Below, in pieces: positions 56,164 through 64,000 of a stretch of 64,000 nt of DNA (position 1 is the stretch's first letter; each line of letters opens with the position of its first letter). Position numbers and translations under genes: made by a program. The notes beneath the pieces were generated by a model, which made no database searches, had not been told where the DNA came from, and worked only from the letters and a program-made list of their open reading frames with translations. Source of the stretch: Ctena decussata (Eukaryota; Mollusca; Bivalvia; Lucinida; Lucinidae); the NCBI GenBank assembly GCA_963989385.1, contig OZ022501.1, forward strand, positions 91,310,979-91,374,978, written 5' to 3'.

Positions 56164-56300
56164 GCAGCCACTTTTTGCGGGTCCCAAGGGGTGACCCCTT
56201 AAGACAGGTTTGACTGTAGTTGCAGTCTTGGGGAGTGCCAGTGTTCCCGGCAATGATTAGTAGTTTAAGTTACTATCTGACTCTATATTAGAATTCGTAG

Positions 56301-57085
56301 AAAAAAAGTGTCTTGATAACGGCATTTCCAGCCAAAAAGATTTAACATCATATGTACGTATCACCAGACTAGTCTATTGCTATTTGATTTCGTTTGAGAT
56401 TATATTATAAATATCTATGTCAGCATCGGTAGATCGGCCATCTCACCGGCCATACGACGTAGAGACGAAGATATCAACACATATGCAACGTCATCCTTTT
56501 GTGTCGTCGCATCTACGTTGATACTTCGTTTTATGGTACTGCCCTTGATACATCTAATTTCGCCCCACTGTATTTTCAATACTGGGAGGTGTGATCTGGA
56601 CCTGCGCTCCAAAATGCTATATCGAGGGCCGAGACAGATGCCTCTCGCCCTTGAAAGAGGGCCGAGACGGTTCCGTCTCGCCCTTGATACAACCTGTCAG
56701 CCCTCCTGAATCTGCATTTGAAAATTGGCAATAAAGGTGTAAATTGCATCGCTCACTATTTTATAACAACAAATGTGTATTGACATATACCCTAAAATCA
56801 TATATGGAAAGCTTTTTAAACCATCATTCTTGAACCTAAATGCAGTCGATAAAAGCTAGTATAGTTGAATAACAAGACCTGTCAGCGGGACAAGATAGCT
56901 CGCCTGACAGTGCCTCGCCCATCACACAAAAAACTTTACTGTAATACTTGAACATTTTGCTAACGCCGACGCCGTCGCCGCCGCCGGGGGTAGTGCAATA
57001 GCTCTTCCTGAACTTTCCTTCAGACGAGCTAAAAAGAACCACAGCACGCACATTTTCCCAGTTCTGCATAATCTTGTAATTCTTC
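56301..57085. other. No gene; small repeated phrases
   Basis: At 56625-56695, gagggccgagac occurs twice around ggttcc and is partly complementary to gtctcgccctt. Near 56960-57000 is a gccgacgccgtcgccgccgc stretch that looks like part of a dispersed repeat. No coding region is supported. Confidence 0.35.
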
Positions 57086-57108
57086 TCTATCTATCTATCT
57101 ATCTATCT
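57086..57108. repeat. (TCTA)n microsatellite
   Basis: About six TCTA units. Confidence 0.95.
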
Positions 57109-57570
57109 CGATACTGAAGACGATCATTTTCTGATCATTGCCTCAGGTGTGGTGGGTGGCTAAATTTAGAATTTAGCTCAAGGGAAAAACAAACTTTCGG
57201 GATGGGCCATTAAAACTATTTACAAGAAGCAGATCAGAGGCATGCTAAAACACATGCCTCTGGACCGATAATCTAAATAAAGGCCTTAAACTGCTCAGAA
57301 AAGATTTCTGTGGTGTTTTGTCACAGTCACTTGTGTCGAAACAGTTTTTTGTAAACATCTGCCAGGAAAACAGCCTCGTTTCTCTAATTTCTATCTCTTT
57401 CTTGTGAATGTTGTGAAATAAAGACGCTGGGAAATTAAAGATTAGACTCCTACACGCAACCGCAACTGCAACTCTCACATCACAGGTCCAGCGGAATACC
57501 GGAGAGTTTCCCTCGGTGTTAGAACTGAGCATTCATTTTTATACACATAAGTATATGATAAAAAGATCAT

Positions 57571-57687
57571 AACACGGTTGTTTTGATCCCATCCTTAATC
57601 TCAGCCCTCGGACCGTATCAGCCGTCGCCCGAGGGCTGATACGGTCCGAGGGCTGAGATCAGGGCTGGGATCTAAACAACCGTGTAA
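57571..57687. mobile_element. Short palindromic MITE with a 26-bp perfect stem
   Basis: A perfect 26-bp stem (57598-57623 with 57634-57659, core gccctcggaccgtatcag) with a 10-bp loop. It is extended outward by imperfect arms, acacggttgttttgatccc and its counterpart gggatctaaacaaccgtgt. Confidence 0.75.
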
Positions 57688-58122
57688 CAATCTATATATT
57701 TTCTTGCTGGCATTCTTTGATATGACTGTGTGGCTGTAATGGCTGATCAGGATCTTCTCTACTTGTACGCTCACGATGATAATTTGCATCGTCATTATTA
57801 TTATTATTATTATTGCTACTACAGATACAATTTTAATCTCCATACTCTAAAAATGATGCGGAAACCGAATACTGCTTTGATGGCTTATCAGGGTCTTTTC
57901 AAAGGCGCATACCATTCTTTACATTCTGTGTGTCCTTTTTTTTCAGTTACTATTATTATGATTTAAAATCTAGATATTTCTTCTTTTTTTTATTTCATAC
58001 GCAACAGTTTTCTTGCCGCTTTACCGAGAAAACCATAACTGTTGTGTATTGGCGAGGCCTTTGTAGTGTACTTGCGGCTTCTTCAAAGCAGTGACTCAGA
58101 AGGCCAGTGATATACATGTAAT

Positions 58123-58374
58123 TTGTCTGCAGGTGGTCGGGTCTGTCATTCCTTGCAAGTAATCCTTAGAGTAAAGATGGAAATTTGTGCGTTTTTGATA
58201 TTAATTTTTGTGAATCTATGCAGATGTGGAGTTATACCATTTGCAAACTTATGTGTGAACATTACAGCAGTGGTGTCGGTGGAGGACTGCCCTGGTGCCC
58301 ACCTTTGGACGGGCAGTGACTTCATAGTCACTGGCCTCCGGGGCTGGGCCTCCCCTGTGTACACTCAGAACTGA
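58123..58374 (+). CDS. Possible small secreted peptide, right copy
   Basis: Same reading as 43194-43415, preserved without change, with ten extra codons upstream because the sequence outside the arm differs. The likely start is again the Met of MEICAFLILIFVNL. A ttgtctgcag just upstream resembles a 3' splice site, so this could be an exon. Function unknown. Confidence 0.3.
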   Translation: MSAGGRVCHSLQVILRVKMEICAFLILIFVNLCRCGVIPFANLCVNITAVVSVEDCPGAHLWTGSDFIVTGLRGWASPVYTQN

Positions 58375-58480
58375 CCCAGTATGTAGGGTAAGTACCGTAG
58401 TGTGCGATATTGCCTGGTGTGCGATATTGATAAATAAGTTGTCTCACTTGCAAAACACTAATCGCCTTTAAAATTGAAAA

Positions 58481-59300
58481 CAATAAACTCGATGGAAGAT
58501 AGCATTTTGAAGTCTGCTATTATGGTTTGAATTTCTAAAGGCGGTTCAATGCGTGAAACAGTAATTGTCACCTGTGCAGGAGTGTCATTGGCGGCCGCCG
58601 TGATATTATCCCGAGATATTATCTGCAGCTTTCATTGTGGAAAACAATAAACTCGATGGAAGATAGCGTTTTGAAGTCTGCTGTTATGGTTTGAATTTCT
58701 AAAGGCGGTTCAACGCGTGAAACAGTAATTGTCACCTGTGCAGGAGTGTCATTGGCGGCCGCTGTGATATTATCCCGAGATATTATCTGGAGCTTTCATT
58801 GTGGAAAACAATAAACTCGATGGAAGATAGCGTTTTGAAGTCTGCTGTTATGGTTTGAATTTCTAAAGGCGGTTCAATGCGTGAAACAGTAATTGTCACC
58901 TGTGCATGAGTGTCATTGGCGGCCGCCGTGATATTATCCCGAGATATTATCTGCAGCTTTCATTGTGGAAAACAATAAACTCGATGGAAGATAGCGTTTT
59001 GAAGTCTGCTGTTATGGTTTGAATTTCTAAAGGCGGTTCAACGCGTGAAACAGTAATTGTCACCTGTGCAGGAGTGTCATTGGCGGCCGCTGTGATATTA
59101 TCCCGAGATATTATCTGCAGCTTTCATTGTGGAAAACAATAAACTCGATGGAAGATAGCGTTTTGAAGTCTGCTGTTATGGTTTGAATTTCTAAAGGCGG
59201 TTCAACGCGTGAAACAGTAATTGTCACCTGTGCATGAGTGTCATTGGCGGCCGCTGTGATATTATCCCGAGATATTATCTGCAGCCTTCATTGTAGTAAG
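58481..59300. repeat. 164-bp tandem repeat, five copies (right arm)
   Basis: caataaactcgatgg starts at 58481, 58645, 58809, 58973 and 59137, always 164 bp apart. Copies differ at few sites (for example gcaggagtg or gcatgagtg, ctgcagctt or ctggagctt). Confidence 0.95.
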
Positions 59301-59429
59301 AACATTCACTTGATTATATGCGCACGAGACTGACCGACCTGTGTAATGATGAAAGACAGGCATGACAGGAATATATCAAACATCGGTGAAAGTCTTCTAG
59401 AAAGCGTCACAACTGACGAAGCAGAAAAT

Positions 59430-59640
59430 ATTATGGCAAGAGTTACCATTCTTATATGCGAAACATCAGCATGACCTGTTCTATATAATTGCGAGGTTTA
59501 ATGAAAATATTCCAAAGGATATTTAAGATATGGAGCAGACAAGAAAATCTGTACGGACAGACGAACAGAAGACGGACGGATGGACGGACAGACAAACCCA
59601 AGGTTAATCGCTATATCCCAGAACCTTTCGGTCGGGGATA
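59430..59640 (+). repeat. Single-unit relative of the 156-bp/CGGA/hairpin element, right copy
   Basis: One body unit (gcaagagttaccattctta, catgacctgttctat, aatgaaaatattccaaagga), a gacggacggatggacggaca stretch and the tail agaacctttcggtcggggat. Same orientation as the array at 4225-5265. Confidence 0.8.
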
Positions 59641-59753
59641 AAAATGACTCAAACAAAAAGGGACATAACTCGTCAATCACATTAACGGAAGTAAAAAAAA
59701 AGTACGATCCAATTAAATTAATGCCCATTCCACATGAGCCGCAACACGAGAAA

Positions 59754-59946
59754 ACAAAGTGATTGTGCGCCTAGCTAAGACTCAGATCAGCCTGGGCATC
59801 CGCACAGTCCGATCAGACTCTTTGCTAAGTGCTTAAAGGGTAGCTGAGGGTCTTAGCTACATCCATGCGGACAGCATAGACTCTGATCAGACTGGCCGGA
59901 TTCCTAGGCTGATCTGAGTCTTTGCTGGGCGCACAACCACTTTGTT
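59754..59946. mobile_element. Palindromic MITE, family B, right-arm copy
   Basis: The ends are aacaaagtgattgtgcgcct and gggcgcacaaccactttgtt. It is the inverted counterpart of 42115-42306. Confidence 0.75.
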
Positions 59947-60380
59947 GGTATTCTCGGTTTGGGTCAACTGGCGCCTGAAAAACTCTCTTTGCCTAGTAGG
60001 CACGTCGAAATGACATCATACCGACGTCGCATCGACGTCGGTACGATGTCATTTCGACTTAGTGTGCCCGATGGGTGTCAACCCCGCAGAAAATAGGTAC
60101 CTTTTTCGAATAATTTGGAAATAAAAAGGATGCGAAAGAAGAGGCATGGGCTCCTCCTTGTAGGTGTTGTGCCCCAGACACAGTGGGGCTCTAACCATCT
60201 TTATCCCAACGGCCACTAGGTAATATTTTACCTTTATGTACATTAAATTTCAAGATTCTACCTAAAACCATTATTGAGTGCTAATTGCATAATGGTCGGC
60301 CAAACAAACAAGTAAACGGGCTTACAGGCAAATGCGGACAGACAGTATCAAATCAATATGCCCCTTAACTTTGAACTCGG

Positions 60381-60812
60381 CTACTTTGCAGCTGAAGGTA
60401 TAAGAAATACAAAACTGAAAATAAGTCTGACTATTTTATATCTGCAACTGCAACGTTCCCAGTAGCGATCAAAATGTGCCCAGCAGTGATCAAAGTGGTC
60501 CCAGTAGCGATCAAAGGTTTTTGCAATTAAACCCCACTCAAGTAATTGCCTTTTCGTATATCTGTCTATTTCTTTCAAAGACAATTTCCGTAGCACATTT
60601 CTATGCTTATAAAGTATAGAAAAGTCCTCGTCCGTGAGAGAAATATTTCCTTTAAGTACATTAAATGCTATTTCGTAAAGCACATTTAACTGCTTTGCGG
60701 TAGCGGTCTGCAGTAAATGTCTCCTCTGACACTCAAATACCTGAGAAAATATACGTGTGCATCTATTCTGTTCATGAGTGATACTGAGTATATTTCCGAT
60801 AATGTACACCAC
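60381..60812 (-). CDS. Small basic ORF next to the ATPase remains, right copy
   Basis: Counterpart of 41247-41549. One base fewer in an A run lets the frame continue to 143 codons, adding a DRYWDHFDHCWAHFDRYW stretch. That stretch is a translation of three short cccagtagcgatca-type repeats and is unlikely to be a protein domain. The shared part (QLNVLYEIAFNVLKGN) is the only segment that looks selected. Confidence 0.4.
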   Translation of the reverse strand: MVYIIGNILSITHEQNRCTRIFSQVFECQRRHLLQTATAKQLNVLYEIAFNVLKGNISLTDEDFSILYKHRNVLRKLSLKEIDRYTKRQLLEWGLIAKTFDRYWDHFDHCWAHFDRYWERCSCRYKIVRLIFSFVFLIPSAAK

Positions 60813-61420
60813 ATAGAAAACCTATTGTAATTCATAAATAATCGGATATTGCCCTGGAAGAACGTTTTTCCTAAGCATATAGCGATGGTTTGGACACCTG
60901 GGTGATAAATCAATAACTAAATTTTCTACAATGACCCTGTCGTATACACAGACAAAAACTGAGTAGCTAATGTTATTAACTGCAGTCGATTGCGCAAAGT
61001 AAACAAGACAATATAGTGCCAGTTTGTCGCTACAGTCTTGGAAAATTTACCGCTGGTAAATATATATAGGAGGTAAAAATGCGACTAATATTGGTGATGA
61101 CACAAAATTATTGTCAGGTCGCTTAAGTCCTTTGAAGAAATGGCTTCGTAATATAAATCATCGAACACTAGAAACAGATGTCTCTCTGACTCAGCGAATT
61201 TCTCGATGTCGCATCGCTGGGGAAGGCCTTGAAAAAATGATATATTTGGTATACTGGCTTCCATTTCAGTAAATTTGCTTTGGTATACATTGTAGAAATA
61301 TATGATGCGTCAGGGCTTTTCAGAAAAAGTCTTGTCTGACTGCTCCAACAATGATTTGATAAAGCTTGTCTTGCAGGAATTTGACATACCTGCAAAGTAA
61401 GAGCCATAAATAAAAGAAAC
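60720..61420 (-). pseudogene. Broken FtsK/HerA-type DNA-packaging ATPase, right copy
   Basis: Inverted duplicate of 40640-41340, with the same lesions as far as I can see: degenerate Walker A, in-frame stop, ~180-bp insertion and frameshift. Shared lesions mean the gene was already dead before the arms were duplicated. Confidence 0.6.
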
Positions 61421-62201
61421 AAGAAAAATCTTTAAAAAAATAATCGGCGCAGATTAAATGAAAGTGTGTTTTGTTATATGTCTCTAGTTGAAGATTTGAC
61501 AATAACTTTCATGAATAAGTAAGCAATGTCGGTAGGCACCCACAATCGTAATTTTGACAGTGGGTAGCAACAACGACCTATCTCAAAACTGAGCTGTCCA
61601 ATTTGGAATTCCAAAATGGACCGCGGTCAATCTTGAAATTGACCTGATTTCAAAATAGCTTCCAGCAGGTTGCACTGTTTGTTTGTTTGGGTGTATTAAA
61701 CCGAATGTAGAAATCGAAAGTAGATCTACGACGGAAAAAAAGAACGTTTTGAATATCTGCGTCTGTTTTCGATAGCATTTCTATTGTAAAATTACAAACA
61801 AGAGAAACATTTTGAATTAATATTAGACAGGGTGCTAGTATTCACAGTGCCGTGACAACTGATAGCATCGATGTTACGACATTTATTCCCAGGTGACCAC
61901 ATGACGTCGTTAATTACCTAATTAAAAGCGTTGTTCTTGCTCATTTCAAGCAATAACACCAGCCTCCCAAACGCATCTTCCACCAACCTCCCCAAAGGTG
62001 ATAATTTGATGCATTGTGACATTACGTCAACGCTACCATCCAAACCGCATCTTCCGTCAACTTCCCAAAGGTGCTAATTGTTACGTCATATTACCACCTG
62101 CCCCATTACGTCATTAATTACATAATTAATTAATTATGCAACCCCTCATCCTCATCACCTCATCCTCTTTTCACTTTCATGCACCGGAATACATACTACT
62201 G

Positions 62202-62207
62202 CCCCCC

Positions 62208-62238
<31 letters not shown>

Positions 62239-62240
62239 AC
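62202..62240. repeat. C-run and (CA)n microsatellite at the arm end
   Basis: About 23 C followed by eight to ten CA units, starting directly at the outer end of the right arm. The left arm has only five C at the same point (39854-39858). Confidence 0.95.
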
Positions 62241-62797
62241 ATGTAGTAATTTCATTGCTGGCCGTCTCAAGGCTGGTTCTTCCTGTTTCATATGTTATTT
62301 GTCACTTCGTGTGCTTTGATATATGGTTTGTTATTTGTCGAAGACATATCAGAGCATGCATGACCTGCATCCGGGTTTTTATTGTATGGGGGATAATAAA
62401 CACAATCTACCATTTGTGAAAAGAAACAGTTTTAAAATGACGTTTTATGAATATAAACTTTATTTTGGCTTCGTTTCCTTTTTAATTTAATCGCCGTTAT
62501 TTGCGGATAGACGTGTTTTTAGACGAAGTCTAATAAAATCATCGTTGCCGCCAAAACTTGACTTGATCTCTGTATGGAAGAGCGCATATGTTATGGAATT
62601 GTTATTCACCTGTCAGAAGATTTAGTTATTATTTGCACTTTGCATTTAGTTTTAAATATGTTTGTCACTTTAACGCTGTAATGATTGATAGAGTTAAGCA
62701 GAACGCGAGAACGCAAATGCCGATGGCTTGAGAAAAAAAAGATTCTATGGTGCGAAAAGTCTTTCGTAGTAAAAAAGTAGTTCTTTTCCTTCCAAAG
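62241..62797. other. No gene recognised
   Basis: AT-rich sequence. An 88-codon open stretch on the minus strand (62606-62872) overlaps the terminal repeat of the next element and has no protein-like features. Confidence 0.4.
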
Positions 62798-62805
62798 GCT
62801 GTACT

Positions 62806-63537
62806 CGGTGCGTAAATTTACCGGAACGGACCTAATTACCGGGTCGGACCGGAACGGACGCTTATTATTCATATTTCCAGCCGATTTTTGAGATATTTTG
62901 ATACAATCTACACGCGCAGATTAATTCAAGGCCCTACCTATGACTAACATGTATTATCTTAACTTGCAACCCCTGATTTTGATTTGATAATATCTGATAA
63001 GGACTATTGGCGAAACAAATGTTTGTCCGTCAGATAAATTGACGACTTATTGAAACATGATAATGGTGCTAACTGTACAATCGATATACAAAGTTTCCCT
63101 TTATACATTTAGACCACTGTAATGTTTCAATTTAAAGCTGAAACACAATGGACTCTACATATTTTCTATGGCTGAAATGTTGGTCATGATACTATGGAAC
63201 AAAAATTCGGGAATTTTTGTGTTTTTCATTCGCTCCAAATCTTGGAAGAAAGATAACCTGATTTTTGTATAAGATTATACGATTTTAAGATGAAACGCAT
63301 ATGCGTGGGGTATTAAGAGGCCTACCCATGGCGCAAAATACTCAAAGAGTATTTTGACTAATATCTCTAATTGATTTGCGCTAGATGGTATACAGAATAT
63401 GTATTAATATTAAATAAAAGTTATTTAATAAAAAATAGTAAAAATATGTACTGAAGATAGGGGAAAGCGGGTCCTTTCCGGTGTCCGTTCCGGTAATTCA
63501 GTCCATTCCGGTCCGTTCCGGTAAAATTACGCACCCG
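62806..63537. mobile_element. Non-autonomous hAT-like element with a perfect 8-bp TSD
   Basis: 732 bp. The left end, cggtgcgtaaatttaccgg, is complementary to the right end, ccggtaaaattacgcacccg. It is flanked by an exact 8-bp duplication, gctgtact (62798-62805, 63538-63545). Both ends carry clusters of ttccggt/accggaa (four or more per side), as in the interrupted element at 14986-17749. An 8-bp duplication with subterminal short repeats is typical of hAT elements. No transposase. Confidence 0.82.
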
Positions 63538-63545
63538 GCTGTACT

Positions 63546-64000
63546 GAACCGGGTAAAATACAGTACCGTATCATCGGAAGCATATCGGAATGTATCGAAG
63601 AATGTCAATAATTTACGGACCAGTCTGGTTTCCGGCCATAGTGGATAACCCCAACATAAGGATACTGCTATTCCATAATGATATCAGACATATTTACAGC
63701 ATTTTGAACTTAGCCAATTTTTATTTTGTTATTATGACATAGCGACAGGGTTTTGCACTTGGATTTTTTTCAATCACAGTAAAAATTTCTCATAGATACC
63801 CCATTAGATTTTGGTCCTTTTTTACATTTTAATTATTAAAGGCGTATAGTGTATTTAAAACATTGAGTGCAGATAATTTTGCGGGACGTATTCTGAAACC
63901 TTGCTTGCAGCCAATTTCTTATTTCAACAGAAAGAAAAAAAATATTATTTGTTTCAAATATTTCTTCTTTCACTTCGTCTTATATCTTTTTTTAAAGATA
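63546..64000. other. No gene recognised
   Basis: AT-rich to the window end; nothing supported. Confidence 0.4.

Larger units (their letters stand above)
55574..56216. mobile_element. TA-flanked pogo/mariner-like MITE carrying a hammerhead insertion
   Basis: The left end, cagtcgaacctgtcttaagg, and the right end, ccttaagacaggtttgactg, have TA on both sides (55572-55573, 56217-56218). The inner phrase gcagccactttttg occurs both before and after the insert. The hammerhead element at 55690-56163 lies inside it and accounts for most of the length. Confidence 0.75.
45060..56300. repeat. Degenerate satellite with higher-order structure
   Basis: About 11 kb in which the core ttcccagtagtgatcagtag recurs dozens of times, all in the same orientation, at roughly 60-100-bp intervals. 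Linkers such as gttacagttgct, tatatcagaatgcc and gtcataggcaatgc recur in a preferred order. A longer phrase, agagaaccaa(g/t)tatatactg, marks higher-order repeats at 49441, 51817, 52937 and 53827, that is 0.9-2.4 kb apart. It is interrupted by at least five younger insertions (46085, 46797, 48946, 50930, 55574). Short ORFs within it are not genes. Confidence 0.9.
58127..62201. repeat. Right arm of the 22-kb inverted duplication
   Basis: Reverse complement of 39859-43441. It starts inside ctgcaggtggtcggg and ends ggaatacatactactg, immediately before a long C run. It holds five copies of the 164-bp unit against two on the left. All the features of the left arm are present in reverse order on the opposite strand. 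Confidence 0.93.

Noticed and set aside
60381..60500. Aromatic-rich C-terminal extension of the small ORF (DRYWDHF repeats) as a protein domain
   Set aside because: It is a frame through three copies of the cccagtagcgatca repeat and is absent from the left-arm copy because of a one-base difference.
39859..62201. Complete Polinton/Maverick element with 4-kb terminal repeats
   Set aside because: Only an ATPase relic and one small ORF are seen, both inside the arms; the spacer is satellite with no polymerase, integrase, protease or capsid genes, and no clean TSD is visible.

Overview
This is eukaryotic, AT-rich, non-coding-dominated DNA, most likely from a marine bivalve mollusc. That is an inference from the repeat families: palindromic MITEs, tRNA-derived SINEs, a CR1-like LINE with an esterase ORF1 and hammerhead-ribozyme repeats. 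There are no operons, ribosome binding sites or bacterial genes. Only one host-type gene is convincing: a single-exon GT31 (beta-1,3-galactosyltransferase-type) gene on the minus strand at 2166-3437. Almost everything else is a layered collection of mobile elements, many with target-site duplications (TSDs) that can be read directly.

Layout. 1-9.7 kb: GT31 gene, four copies of a ~200-bp palindromic MITE, a 156-bp tandem array, a SINE and a CAGGG-ended DNA element with a 5-bp TSD. 9.7-11.1 kb: a 1.43-kb near-perfect palindrome. 11.9-13.6 kb: a TA-flanked element with CTCGCG-rich ends. 14.3-17.8 kb: a dead LINE fragment, then a hAT-like element into which two ~1.08-kb CAGGG elements inserted, each with its own 5-bp TSD. 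19.2-25.6 kb: a nearly intact CR1-like LINE on the minus strand. Its ORF1 and ORF2 lie in the same frame, separated by one UAG. 25.6-26.3 kb: a decayed retroelement RT tail. 26.5-38.6 kb: a 12.1-kb interval bounded by 115-bp terminal inverted repeats and a 5-bp TSD. Inside it are a broken RT, a 4.1-kb inverted-repeat element inserted into that RT, hammerhead-ribozyme repeats inserted into a SINE, and a 45-bp minisatellite present in both orientations.

39.9-62.2 kb is a 22-kb inverted duplication. Its two nearly identical arms (about 3.58 and 4.08 kb) differ in length by three units of a 164-bp tandem repeat. Each arm carries the same broken relative of a viral/Polinton-type DNA-packaging ATPase and a small neighbouring ORF. 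The 14.7-kb spacer is mostly a degenerate satellite built on a core like ttcccagtagtgatcagtag. It is interrupted by a TRIM-type retroelement with four LTRs, by TA-flanked DNA elements and by another hammerhead repeat. A further hAT-like element with a perfect 8-bp TSD lies at 62.8-63.5 kb.

Most notable: (1) hammerhead self-cleaving ribozymes (two complete on +, one complete and one half on -) in ~383-400-bp tandem repeats, matching the retrozyme/Penelope type of circular-RNA retroelement; (2) the four-LTR TRIM; (3) the inverted duplication with packaging-ATPase remains; (4) the 12-kb TIR-bounded interval. All calls come from reading the sequence by eye; no alignments or searches were run.
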